Shown here in pieces: positions 26,424 to 34,517 of a stretch of 41,928 nt of DNA. Within the stretch, counting starts at the first letter, position 1. Every line of letters begins with the position of its first letter. The stretch comes from Actinomycetota bacterium (GTDB taxonomy: Bacteria; Actinomycetota; Acidimicrobiia; Acidimicrobiales; Ilumatobacteraceae): the NCBI GenBank assembly GCA_016213665.1, contig JACQZX010000075.1, positions 1-41,928 on the forward strand, read 5' to 3'. Position numbers and translations under genes: made by a program. Under the pieces are notes generated by a model. It was given only the letters and a program-made list of their open reading frames with translations, made no database searches and was not told the origin of the DNA.

Positions 26424-28027
26424 GTGGTTTCGTCAGGCAGATGCTTCGTGCTCGGCGCGCCCCGTAGTCGACTCTTCAGCTCCTGCAACTCGGGCGCACG
26501 CAGGATTAGCAACACTCCGAGGTAGACGGCGATGCCGACCACGCCGGAAACCACAACACGAAGTAGCGCCGCGAGACCCGCATTGCCGCCAACGACACGC
26601 GCGACGGCCCAAGCAGCCTCAGCCATGATCGCGGCGGCCAACGTCATGCGGTAGAGCGCGGCCAACAATGGTCGTAGTGGGAAGCCAGGGACCTTGTAGG
26701 AAAGTATCTGCAGCGTCCACAGCGCGGAGATGGCGTAGGCGATGGCAAATGCGGCTGCGATCCCGAGCACGCCGAACCGTTCGTAGAGCACAAATGCGAG
26801 CACGATGTTCAGCACGTTCTCGCCGAGGTTGATCATGTACGCCGTGCGCGCGTCGCTGTGGGCGTAGAAGGCGCGCAACGCAAACAGGTAGACAGAGAAG
26901 GCTCCCAAGCCGAGCGCGAAGCCGGCGAGCGCGCGGCTGGCCACCAACGCGTCGGCGCTGCTGTATTCGCCGTGTTGCAATGCCAGGCCGATGATCGGTC
27001 GTCGCAGCGCGAAGAGTCCGAAGCCGGCAGGGATGGTGAGCATTGCGACCAGCCGTAGTCCGAGGTCGGTGCGGTCGATGAGCCGGTCGCGGCGGTGCTC
27101 GGCGACGGCCTGCGACATTTCCGGCAAGAAGGTGGTGACGATCGACATGGCCAGCAGTCCGTGCGGCAACATCAAGAAGGTGAACGCGTTGGTGTATGCG
27201 GTCTGGTTTCCTTCGCCGCTGCGCACGAGGAGGTTCTGCACCACGATGATTGCCATCTGGTTGGCGGCGACGTATCCCAACGCCCAACCGGAGAGCTTGC
27301 GTAGTTGCTGCACCGCCGGGTTAGCGAACGCGGGCCGAAAACCTCGCGGCGCGCCGGATGCGAGCAACGCGGGAACAACGGTGACTGCCATGACGGCAAT
27401 CCCAACGGTGGCACCCAACCCAAGGGTCCATCGCAGGCGATCATTGATGAGCACGTCGCCGAGTTCGGCGGTGGCGCCACCGAGCGCGCTAGGCACGAGC
27501 AGCAGCGAGAGGATGACGACCAGGTTCGATAACGCCGGCGCCCAGGCAGCAGCGAAGTACCGCTTGCGGGCGTGCAACTCGGCCGTCGCCAGTGCGTTGA
27601 TACCGTAGAAGAAGATCTGCACGAGGAAGAAGGCGGCGAGAGTGCCACCGACCTCGTGATACAGCCCGAGGTCGACACCCTCGGCGGTAGCGGCTGCATA
27701 CAGCCCGAACAACCATGGCGCAATGCCGACCGCAATAGCGGTGACCGCAGCCATCACGACGAGCGATACGGATCGGACTGCGACCTCGCCGGCTTCGTCG
27801 TCGGCGTGGCGGAGCTTCGTGAACAGTGGCACCAGTGTCGCCGAAAGCACTCCTCCGATCACCAGCTCATAGATCAGGTTGGGCGTCGCGTTGGCCTGGT
27901 TGTAGGCGTCGGTCAGTGATGACTTGCCGAGCACAGCGCCGAAGACCGCGACCCTGACGAGACCTGTCGTGCGCGATATCGCAGTGCCGGCGGCGACGGC
28001 GACGTTGGAACGGAGAAGTCCGCTCAC
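26420..28027 (-). CDS. murJ: Lipid II flippase MurJ (MviN family)
   Basis: A 535-residue polytopic protein with about 14 membrane helices. The N-terminal family region SNVAVAAGTAISRTTGLVRVAVFGAVLG, with DAYNQANATPNLIYELVIGGVLSATLVPLF, is typical for MurJ of the MOP flippase superfamily. It moves lipid II across the membrane for the RodA/PBP2 system encoded 7 kb away. The start is a GTG at 28027 with no ribosome-binding site; a five-codon open frame ends across it (see the leader entry). There is no large C-terminal pseudokinase domain as in mycobacterial MviN. Its 3' end overlaps proB by 4 bp. Confidence 0.94.
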   Translation of the reverse strand: MSGLLRSNVAVAAGTAISRTTGLVRVAVFGAVLGKSSLTDAYNQANATPNLIYELVIGGVLSATLVPLFTKLRHADDEAGEVAVRSVSLVVMAAVTAIAVGIAPWLFGLYAAATAEGVDLGLYHEVGGTLAAFFLVQIFFYGINALATAELHARKRYFAAAWAPALSNLVVILSLLLVPSALGGATAELGDVLINDRLRWTLGLGATVGIAVMAVTVVPALLASGAPRGFRPAFANPAVQQLRKLSGWALGYVAANQMAIIVVQNLLVRSGEGNQTAYTNAFTFLMLPHGLLAMSIVTTFLPEMSQAVAEHRRDRLIDRTDLGLRLVAMLTIPAGFGLFALRRPIIGLALQHGEYSSADALVASRALAGFALGLGAFSVYLFALRAFYAHSDARTAYMINLGENVLNIVLAFVLYERFGVLGIAAAFAIAYAISALWTLQILSYKVPGFPLRPLLAALYRMTLAAAIMAEAAWAVARVVGGNAGLAALLRVVVSGVVGIAVYLGVLLILRAPELQELKSRLRGAPSTKHLPDETT

Positions 28028-28055
28028 GCGCCCGAACCCATGACGCTTCAGCGTA
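28024..28055 (-). promoter_or_regulatory. murJ promoter with a possible five-codon leader frame
   Basis: On the minus strand TACGCT (plus 28050-28055) is followed by 8 nt, an ATG (28039-28041) and the frame MGSGA, whose TGA (28024-28026) overlaps the murJ GTG. Ribosomes entering at the leaderless ATG could reinitiate at murJ. An inverted repeat ACGCT-TC-AGCGT (28043-28054) overlaps the -10 and could bind a regulator. Confidence 0.3.
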
Positions 28056-28066
28056 TCGCGGGTCGA

Positions 28067-28097
28067 TTGATGACTCCGTACAGCTCGAAAGTAGGCT
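28067..28097 (+). promoter_or_regulatory. Predicted promoter of the moxR-VWA operon (leaderless)
   Basis: TAGGCT (28092-28097) lies exactly 6 nt before the ATG at 28104; a possible -35, TTGATG (28067-28072), is 19 bp upstream of it. There is no Shine-Dalgarno sequence, so a leaderless mRNA is predicted. The promoter is divergent from that of murJ. Confidence 0.45.
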
Positions 28098-28103
28098 TAA
28101 CCC

Positions 28104-28970
28104 ATGGCAGATCGATTCGAGAGCATTGACCAGGTCCGCGATGGGCTCAAGCGCGTCAGCTATCTGGCCGACGAAGGTATCGCCGGCGTGGTCTTCCTGG
28201 CCGATCGCCTCGGGAAGCCGGTACTGATCGAGGGTCCGGCCGGCACCGGGAAGACACAACTCGCCAAGAGCGTCGCCGAGTCCACCGGCTCACGGTTGAT
28301 CCGCCTGCAATGTTACGAAGGACTCGACGAGAGCAAAGCTCTCTACGAGTGGAACTACAAGAAGCAGCTCTTGCGCATTCAGGCTGACAAGAACAGCGAT
28401 GCATGGAGCGATGTTCACGACGACATCTTCAGCGACGAATTCCTGCTCACCCGTCCGCTGCTGGAGGCGATTACGGCCGATGACCCGGTCGTGTTGTTGA
28501 TCGACGAGGTCGACCGTGTCGAGGTAGAGACGGAGGCGCTGTTGCTGGAGATCCTGTCGGAGTACCAGGTTTCGATCCCCGAGTTGGGCACCATCGTCGC
28601 CAAGCAGATCCCGTTGGTGTTCCTCACCTCCAACAACACTCGCGAGCTCAGCGAGGCGCTCAAGCGGCGCTGTCTCTATCTGCATGTCGACTACCCGGAT
28701 ATGGAGCGCGAGAAGGAGATCGTGATCACCAAGGTTCCGGGTGTCACCGACAATCTGGCCGATCAGATTGCCCGCATCGTGCGCAGCATCCGCCAGCTCG
28801 ATCTGAAGAAGGCACCAAGTGTCAGCGAAACGATCGATTGGGCACGCACTCTGGTTCTGCTCGGTATCGAGCACATCGATGCTCAGCAGGCGAGAGACAC
28901 GTTGCACATCCTCCTCAAGTACCAGAGCGATATTGCCAAGGCGGCCAAAGAGCTGTCCGTCGACAAGTAG
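28104..28970 (+). CDS. MoxR-family AAA+ ATPase
   Basis: A 288-residue cytosolic ATPase. Walker A is GPAGTGKT (44-51), Walker B is LLIDEVD (131-137), with the sensor FLTSNNTRELSEALKRRC (arginine-finger region) and a C-terminal helical lid. MoxR proteins act as chaperones that mature metal-enzyme or other complexes together with a VWA-domain partner, here encoded 16 nt downstream. The closest known arrangement is CoxD-CoxE of CO dehydrogenase clusters, but no cox structural genes are in the window. Confidence 0.92.
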   Translation: MADRFESIDQVRDGLKRVSYLADEGIAGVVFLADRLGKPVLIEGPAGTGKTQLAKSVAESTGSRLIRLQCYEGLDESKALYEWNYKKQLLRIQADKNSDAWSDVHDDIFSDEFLLTRPLLEAITADDPVVLLIDEVDRVEVETEALLLEILSEYQVSIPELGTIVAKQIPLVFLTSNNTRELSEALKRRCLYLHVDYPDMEREKEIVITKVPGVTDNLADQIARIVRSIRQLDLKKAPSVSETIDWARTLVLLGIEHIDAQQARDTLHILLKYQSDIAKAAKELSVDK

Positions 28971-28986
28971 TCAACGGTCCGACACC

Positions 28987-30420
28987 ATGCTCGACCTCCT
29001 TGCCGGGTTCGTTTCCGAACTTCGCAACGCGGGTTTGCCCGTCAGCCTCACCGAGAACCTCGATGCGATGGAAGCGGTGCAGCACATCCCGATTGAGGAT
29101 CGTGAGGCCTTCAAGTACGCACTCGGCGCGACGCTGGTGAAGAACAATGCCCACTGGCGAGCGTTCGAGACCGTGTTCGAGGTGTACTTCAGTTTGCGTG
29201 GGCCGGAGTATCGCATTGTCGAGGGTGAAACTGATGTCGATGAAATGTGGCGCGAGATGCAAGAGCAGATGCGCCAGGGCGACGGGAGAGGCGCCGATGG
29301 CGGTGGCCTCGACGGACTGACGCCCGAGGAATTGGCGCAACTGTTGTTGCAGGCGTTGATGAACGGCGATCAGGCGATGATGCGTGCCCTCGCCCGCCAA
29401 GCGGTTCAGCGGTTCGCCGGAATGGAACCCGGTCGACCGGTCGGCGGAACCTATTACCTGTATCGCACGCTTCGCAATCTCGATCTCGAATCGATGCTCG
29501 AAAAGCTGATGGAGGCCAGTCGTGTCGCAGCCGGTGAGCTGACGCCGCTCGAGGAACGGCTGGAACACGACGAATACAACGACCGCATCGAGCAGTTCAA
29601 AAAGGAAATCGAAGCCGAGATTCGCCGTCGGCTGGTGGCCGACCGGGGGGCAGAGGCAATGGCGAAGACGTTGCGCAAACCGCTGCCCGAAGATGTCGAG
29701 TTCATGCATGCCTCACGTGATGAGATGGTGAACCTCAAGAAGGCGTTGCAACCGCTGACCCGCAAGCTGGCCGCGCGCCTGGCGCGCAAGCGTCGCCACG
29801 GTCGCAAGGGCTCGCTCGATTTCCGCAGCACGGTTCGCCACTCGCTGAGTTACGGCGGTGTGCCGGCAGAGCCGAAGTTCAAGTACCCGCGACCGGCGAA
29901 GCCGGAGTTGATGGTGGTGGCCGATATCTCCGGATCGGTTGCGGCGTTCGCCCGTTTCACCCTCATGCTCGTGTATGCGATGCAGGGCCAGTTCTCGAAG
30001 GTGCGATCGTTCGTCTTCATCGACGGCATCGACGAGGTCACCGACTACTTCAAGGGCGAGGAAGACATCACCCAGGCAATTCACCGGGTGAACACCGAAG
30101 CCGATGTCGTTTGGGTCGACGGCCATAGCGATTACGGCCATGCCTTCGAGGTGTTCTGGGAGCGCTACGGCAAGGGGATCGGTCCAAAGACCACCGTGCT
30201 GCTGCTCGGAGATGCCCGCAACAACTACCACGCCAGCCAAGCCTGGGTAGTGAAGGAGATGCGGCAGCGGGCCCGCCACGTCTATTGGCTCAATCCTGAG
30301 CCACGCAGCTACTGGAACACCGGTGACTCGATAGTCGGCGACTACGGCACGCATACCGACGGGGTGTACGAGTGCCGGAATCTGCGCCAATTGGAAGCCT
30401 TCGTCGACAAGCTGGCATAA
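28987..30420 (+). CDS. CoxE-like VWA-domain protein
   Basis: A 477-residue protein. The N-terminal half is helical and charged (LDLLAGFVSELRNAGLPVSLTE opens it, as in CoxE-like proteins); a low-complexity GDGRGADGGG lies near residue 100. The C-terminal VWA domain has a MIDAS motif D313-I-S-G-S (VVADISGSVAAF), with a further metal-site Asp in LLLGDARNN. With MoxR it likely forms a chaperone pair for inserting a metal or assembling a target. The frame is open upstream into moxR, but similarity starts at this ATG. It has no clear ribosome-binding site and probably depends on coupling to moxR. The target complex is unknown. Confidence 0.88.
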   Translation: MLDLLAGFVSELRNAGLPVSLTENLDAMEAVQHIPIEDREAFKYALGATLVKNNAHWRAFETVFEVYFSLRGPEYRIVEGETDVDEMWREMQEQMRQGDGRGADGGGLDGLTPEELAQLLLQALMNGDQAMMRALARQAVQRFAGMEPGRPVGGTYYLYRTLRNLDLESMLEKLMEASRVAAGELTPLEERLEHDEYNDRIEQFKKEIEAEIRRRLVADRGAEAMAKTLRKPLPEDVEFMHASRDEMVNLKKALQPLTRKLAARLARKRRHGRKGSLDFRSTVRHSLSYGGVPAEPKFKYPRPAKPELMVVADISGSVAAFARFTLMLVYAMQGQFSKVRSFVFIDGIDEVTDYFKGEEDITQAIHRVNTEADVVWVDGHSDYGHAFEVFWERYGKGIGPKTTVLLLGDARNNYHASQAWVVKEMRQRARHVYWLNPEPRSYWNTGDSIVGDYGTHTDGVYECRNLRQLEAFVDKLA

Positions 30421-30466
30421 CCGAGACGCCTTGCCGAGACGGAACACCGGGCCTCGCCGCACGGGC

Positions 30467-30472
30467 TACGAT
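30467..30472 (+). promoter_or_regulatory. Predicted -10 element of the cyclic-nucleotide-domain gene (leaderless)
   Basis: TACGAT followed by exactly 6 nt and the ATG at 30479. This is the optimal spacing for transcription to start on the ATG itself. No -35 similarity is evident. Confidence 0.45.
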
Positions 30473-30478
30473 TGCTGC

Positions 30479-30904
30479 ATGGCTAATCGGGGCGTATACG
30501 TCGAACATCTGCGCAGGGTGCAGCTCTTTGCAGGGCTCAGCACCAAAGAGCTTGAGCGCATCGCGGCCGCCGGGTCCGAGATCGATGTCAAGGCGGGCAC
30601 AGTGTTGGTGACTCAGGGGCACGTCGGTCACGACGCTTTTATCGTGCTCAGCGGGTCGTTCGTAGTACGCCGCAATGGCCTAGAAGTCGCCCAGCTCGCT
30701 GCCGGAGAGTTCGTCGGCGAACTGGCCTTGCTCGATGACCAGCCGCGTTCTGCCACGGTGGAATGCACGGCCGACGGAAGCGTCTTCGTGATCGGTCCCC
30801 GAAACTTCCGTGCCGTATTCGATGATCTCCCGGCGCTGACGCACAAATTATTGGCTGCGTTGGCCGGCCGCATCCGCGACCTCGACCGTGGCTTCCTAGG
30901 CTGA
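30479..30904 (+). CDS. Stand-alone cyclic-nucleotide-binding-domain protein
   Basis: A 141-residue protein made of a single CRP-like cNMP-binding domain: LRRVQLFAGLSTKELERIAAAG, a beta barrel (GTVLVTQGHVGHDAFIVLSGSFVVRRNG), and the phosphate-binding cassette with GEFVGELALLDDQPRSATVECTADG. The R-S-A motif and GE pair are those that bind cAMP or cGMP. There is no HTH domain, so it is not itself a transcription factor; it may bind a partner in response to a nucleotide. A small group of such proteins occurs in Actinobacteria. It lies 58 bp after the VWA gene and has its own predicted promoter. Confidence 0.85.
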   Translation: MANRGVYVEHLRRVQLFAGLSTKELERIAAAGSEIDVKAGTVLVTQGHVGHDAFIVLSGSFVVRRNGLEVAQLAAGEFVGELALLDDQPRSATVECTADGSVFVIGPRNFRAVFDDLPALTHKLLAALAGRIRDLDRGFLG

Positions 30905-30930
30905 CGTGCTCGCATGATCCGGTCGCGATC

Positions 30931-31392
30931 ATGACAACCACCGCGGTTCCCGCAAGCCTGTTGACGCATGTGGCCTTACCTGTTCGCGATCTCGATGCCA
31001 CGCTCGCGTTCTATTCGAAGTACACCACGTTGGCCAAGATTCACGAACGCAACGATGCTGACACCGGGCTTCGTTCGGTCTGGTTGGCCAACGAACGCGA
31101 TATCACCACCGATGGTGCGGCACGATTCGTGATCGTGTTGATCTGTGGCAAGTTGCCGACCAAGATCACCGGCGACATCAAGGAGGAGTACGGCTTCCTG
31201 CGTTCGATTGCCCACCTGGGCATCTCGCTGAACACGCGCGCCGAAGTCGACTTGATCGCAGGTATGGCCAAAGACGAGGGTTGTCTGCTGCTCGGGCCGA
31301 TGTATCGCAACGAAGTCGTCGGATACATCTGTGTGATCACCGATCCCGATGGCAACAACATCGAGTTCTCCGTCGAGCAGATCCTCGGCTGA
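30931..31392 (+). CDS. VOC-superfamily (glyoxalase/dioxygenase-like) protein
   Basis: A 153-residue protein with two beta-alpha-beta-beta-beta modules. The opening LLTHVALPVRDLDATLAFYSKY and the ending VITDPDGNNIEFSVEQ are family marks. Candidate metal ligands are H13, E55, H95 (IAHLGISL) and E145. VOC proteins include glyoxalase I, extradiol dioxygenases and resistance proteins; the small size fits a glyoxalase-like lyase or isomerase rather than an extradiol dioxygenase. It lies 26 nt after the cyclic-nucleotide gene, and its stop is 10 bp from the convergent Rieske gene. A link with that catabolic cluster is possible but not shown. Confidence 0.8.
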   Translation: MTTTAVPASLLTHVALPVRDLDATLAFYSKYTTLAKIHERNDADTGLRSVWLANERDITTDGAARFVIVLICGKLPTKITGDIKEEYGFLRSIAHLGISLNTRAEVDLIAGMAKDEGCLLLGPMYRNEVVGYICVITDPDGNNIEFSVEQILG

Positions 31393-31402
31393 GGTTGCGA
31401 GG

Positions 31403-32530
31403 TTACCGGGCGCTGAACTCGTCGGCGGCCAGGGGAGTTGCTACGTCTGAGCGGATCAGCTTCATCACGTGTGCGGCTCGGCCCTCCCACGTTGTCGGCG
31501 GACCAACTCTGTAGAACGGCGAGCGTAAGTTCGACATCAACACGGTGACCATGTCTGTGTCTTCCTTGTTGGTGAGTTCCAGATTCAACAGATCGGCTTC
31601 CTGGTCGGCCGGAGACTTGTCGAGTCCGTAGATGCGCGAGACCAGTCGCGTGCGATCCGGTGCGATCGGGTCGGCTCGCACCAATATCAACAACGTCGCG
31701 TACGGCAACGGTGTCAGGTTGGGGTAGATGAAGTCGGCGTAGTGCCCCTTTAGGTCTTCCTCGGCCATATCGAGACGCCCCCCGGTGGTGTCGAACGATT
31801 CCGGATGGGGCTTATAGCCGCTACACGTGCGACCCGCGAAGCGCACGACGGTGTCGAGTTGTTTGCGTTGGGCGTTGATGCGGCGGTGTACGAATCGAAC
31901 GTGATAGTCATCGTTGGAGTTCTCGACGAACGCCTTCCAGTTGATCGGATAGGTCTCGTCGAGTGCACGTGGATAGCGCTGAAAGGTGTCGAATCGGTAC
32001 CGGTCGTAGCGATCGGCGATCGGTGCGATCCATTCGCGAAACGAAGGCGCCTTGCGTGAAAGGCAACCGAAAACGAGTTTGTTCCAGGCCACCTCGACGC
32101 GAATCGGGACCAGGCCGAAGTCCTCCATCGCGATTCCGTCTGGGTACATCCTTGCCTTGTCGGGTATGCCGATCAGTTGACCGTTCAGGTTGTAGGCCCA
32201 ATTGTGATACGGGCAAACCATCGACGAACCGCAGTTGCCCACACCCGGCGTCACCACTGTCGAGGCGCGGTGACGGCAGTTGTTGATGTAGCCCTTGACC
32301 TCGCCGTCGGCAGTGCGCACCACGACCACCGACTGCGTACCGATCACACCGGTGATGTAGTCGCCGGGGCGAGCAAGGTCGTCGGTATCACCGAGCCACA
32401 CCCACGATCGCCCGAACACGCGCACCATCTCCAGGTCGAACAGCGCCTGGTCGTACACCTCCCACGGTTGCAGCATCGGAGTGGTGGGCGGCGAGTTGAC
32501 CAGCCCGTCGGTCTCACGTCGCTTCGTCAT
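31403..32530 (-). CDS. Rieske non-heme iron oxygenase, alpha subunit (cluster distal)
   Basis: A 375-residue oxygenase. The Rieske cluster is C85-R-H87 and C106-PY-H109. The catalytic iron site is ENSNDDYHVRFVHRRI (bridging D207, ligands H210 and H215) and the third ligand is probably D324 in TNKEDTDMV. The start MTKRRETDGL overlaps the stop of the MDR gene (ATGA), although the open frame continues upstream. It is the last gene of the minus-strand cluster. Sequence outside the motifs is unlike the other two Rieske proteins of the window, so it probably acts on a different intermediate. No reductase or ferredoxin partner is encoded nearby. The substrate is not known. Confidence 0.9.
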   Translation of the reverse strand: MTKRRETDGLVNSPPTTPMLQPWEVYDQALFDLEMVRVFGRSWVWLGDTDDLARPGDYITGVIGTQSVVVVRTADGEVKGYINNCRHRASTVVTPGVGNCGSSMVCPYHNWAYNLNGQLIGIPDKARMYPDGIAMEDFGLVPIRVEVAWNKLVFGCLSRKAPSFREWIAPIADRYDRYRFDTFQRYPRALDETYPINWKAFVENSNDDYHVRFVHRRINAQRKQLDTVVRFAGRTCSGYKPHPESFDTTGGRLDMAEEDLKGHYADFIYPNLTPLPYATLLILVRADPIAPDRTRLVSRIYGLDKSPADQEADLLNLELTNKEDTDMVTVLMSNLRSPFYRVGPPTTWEGRAAHVMKLIRSDVATPLAADEFSAR

Positions 32531-33561
32531 GGCCGCAGAATTATCTTGCCGAACACGTCGTTGTTCTCCATCTTGTGTTGCGCGGCGCCGGCATCGGCGA
32601 GACCGAATTCGGAATCGACCAGTGTCGGGAAGCCACCTTCGCAATAGGTCTTCCACACTTTCGCGAATTCTTCGGGCCGATAGGGATCGGAACCGATGAT
32701 CGAGATGCCGGAATGGAACAGGTAGCCCAGCGATGGGATGGTGGCGGTATCTCCCGAGGAGTTACCGCAAACCACCATGCGGCCCTTGATGCCGAGCGCG
32801 AACAATGACGGGCCGAACAATGCAGTGCCGACGTGATCGAACACCATGTTCACGCCGACTCCGGCGGTGGATCCGCGCGCCCAGCCGGCAACGTCGCCAG
32901 TGCGATTGTTGAGCACGTGATCGGCACCGATAGCGAGCGCTCGCTCGCACTTAGCGTCGGTGCCTGCCGTCGCCAACACGGTCGCACCCGCGCGCTTGGC
33001 CAATTGGATACCGGCCACAGACACGCCCGACCCGGCCGCATGAATCAGCACCGTCTCGCCCTCCGCGAGCCCCCCGACCTCGAACAGTGCGTGTGAAGCG
33101 GTGAGCCAGCAGGTTGGGAACTCGGCTGCGTGGTCGAAGCCCATGTCGTCGGGCATGAGGTAGACGTGGCTCGCCGGCGCGAGACACAACTCGGCATAGC
33201 CGCCGTTCTCCGTAGCTCCGATCACGCCGAGTTCGCCGAACAGATCGCCCCTGCCGGCGAAACTCGAACCTGCCGACACGCCGGCGAGCGACGGATCGAT
33301 GACGACGCGATCACCGATCGCGAGCGTTGTCACCTCGTGGCCGATGGCGACGATGGTCCCGGCGACATCCATGCCCGGGATGTGTGGATAGCTGAACCCG
33401 GGCATTTGGTAATAGCCGGCACGCTGCACGATGTCGAGTCGGTTGAGCGCGCATGCCCCAACCTGCACGACAACATCGAGCGCCGCGGGTGTCGGGTCGG
33501 GCAGCGTGCAGTATTCGAGCACGTCGGTGCCACCGGTTTTGTGGTAGCGGACGGCCTTCAC
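32527..33561 (-). CDS. MDR-family (quinone oxidoreductase/alcohol dehydrogenase-like) NAD(P)H enzyme
   Basis: A 344-residue medium-chain dehydrogenase/reductase. The catalytic domain starts MKAVRYHKTGGTDVLEY and has IPGMDVAGTIVAIG; the Rossmann domain has VLIHAAGSGVSVAGIQLAKRAGA (about 171-193). The lobe that binds structural zinc in alcohol dehydrogenases is present in length (about 93-118, GVSAGSSFAGRGDLFGELG) but the four cysteines are gone, so no structural zinc is expected. Reduction of an enoyl or quinone-like intermediate is a fair guess. It starts with GTG at 33561, inside a 23-bp duplication shared with the permease gene end, and overlaps the downstream Rieske gene by 4 nt. Confidence 0.87.
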   Translation of the reverse strand: MKAVRYHKTGGTDVLEYCTLPDPTPAALDVVVQVGACALNRLDIVQRAGYYQMPGFSYPHIPGMDVAGTIVAIGHEVTTLAIGDRVVIDPSLAGVSAGSSFAGRGDLFGELGVIGATENGGYAELCLAPASHVYLMPDDMGFDHAAEFPTCWLTASHALFEVGGLAEGETVLIHAAGSGVSVAGIQLAKRAGATVLATAGTDAKCERALAIGADHVLNNRTGDVAGWARGSTAGVGVNMVFDHVGTALFGPSLFALGIKGRMVVCGNSSGDTATIPSLGYLFHSGISIIGSDPYRPEEFAKVWKTYCEGGFPTLVDSEFGLADAGAAQHKMENNDVFGKIILRP

Positions 33562-33600
33562 TTGAGGCCCCGTATGACCTTCACTTGAGGCCCCGGATGA
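33555..33600. repeat. 23-bp tandem duplication at the permease/MDR junction
   Basis: The 23-bp unit at 33555-33577 is repeated at 33578-33600 with a single difference (T33573 versus G33596). The second copy contains the last codons and stop of the permease gene; the first contains the GTG start of the MDR gene. The duplication therefore created or moved the intergenic spacer and possibly the start of the MDR gene. Confidence 0.9.
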
Positions 33601-34516
33601 AGGGCCTGGCCAGCGCGGCCGGCTGCCTGACCCGTTTGGCGAACATTGTCATCGCGACGATGGTGACGACATTTGGTGCCATTGCCAAGAAGGCGGGGTC
33701 GATGGCCTGGTAACCGAGCGAGGGGATGGTGAGCACCAACGAACCGACCAGTCCGAACGCGACGCAGCCGGCGACGGTGCCCTTCAGCGTCCAGCCTCCG
33801 AAGATGACGGCAGCGATCGCGATGTAGCCGCGGCCGCCGATGAGCGAGTCCTCGAAGCGACCCGACCTGGCGTAGAGGAAGTAGCCGCCGCCGACTCCGG
33901 CGACCATGCCGGTTAGATAGATCGTCTGCCGGCGAAGTTTGTTGACGCTGAGTCCGGATACGTCCGATGCGTTCGGGTCTTCGCCGATCGCGCGCACCTC
34001 GAGTCCCCATCGAGTGCGGTAGACGAGGAACCAGATGGCAGGAACCAGTGGGTAGACGAGGTAGAGCACCCATGGTTGATCGAACAGTGCGGGGCCGATG
34101 AGCGGCACTTCCGCGAGTACCGGCACCTTCGTCCGCTCGACGATGTGCGACGCCGGTTCGTTTGATCCGACGAGGAATCCGACGATGCCCAATACCAAGA
34201 CGTTGAGGACGAGACCGACAACGAACTGGTCGGCCGACAGTCGATGGCTCATGTTGGCCTGGACGCCGGCGACAACCAAACCGGCAATCGCCGCCATCCC
34301 GAGGCCACCCCACACTCCGGCGCGCCCCTGGCCCACCGCCGCCGCGTAGGCACCGGCAAGCATCATCGCCTCCAAGGAGATGTTGATGGTGCCTGCTTTC
34401 TCTGCAACCACTTCGCCGGAGGCGGCGAACAGCAGCACCACGGTGGCGATGATCGCGTTGCGATAGAGGCTCTCGTTGGTGAATATGTCGCCGAGTGCGG
34501 AGAAGAAGTTGCTCAT
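33581..34516 (-). CDS. BMP-type ABC importer, permease 2
   Basis: A 311-residue permease with about eight to nine membrane helices. The segments ASGEVVAEKAGTINISLEAMMLAGAYAA and VNKLRRQTIYLTGMVAGVGGGYFLYA, and GRGYIAIAAVIFGGWTLKG near the end, are typical of the BPD_transp_2 family (RbsC/BmpD type). It pairs with the upstream permease to form the channel. The start MSNFFSALGDIF at 34516 lies 1 nt after the stop of the first permease; the frame is open upstream but without similarity. The C-terminal end and stop lie in the second copy of the 23-bp duplication. Confidence 0.9.
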   Translation of the reverse strand: MSNFFSALGDIFTNESLYRNAIIATVVLLFAASGEVVAEKAGTINISLEAMMLAGAYAAAVGQGRAGVWGGLGMAAIAGLVVAGVQANMSHRLSADQFVVGLVLNVLVLGIVGFLVGSNEPASHIVERTKVPVLAEVPLIGPALFDQPWVLYLVYPLVPAIWFLVYRTRWGLEVRAIGEDPNASDVSGLSVNKLRRQTIYLTGMVAGVGGGYFLYARSGRFEDSLIGGRGYIAIAAVIFGGWTLKGTVAGCVAFGLVGSLVLTIPSLGYQAIDPAFLAMAPNVVTIVAMTMFAKRVRQPAALARPFIRGLK

Positions 34517-34517
34517 G

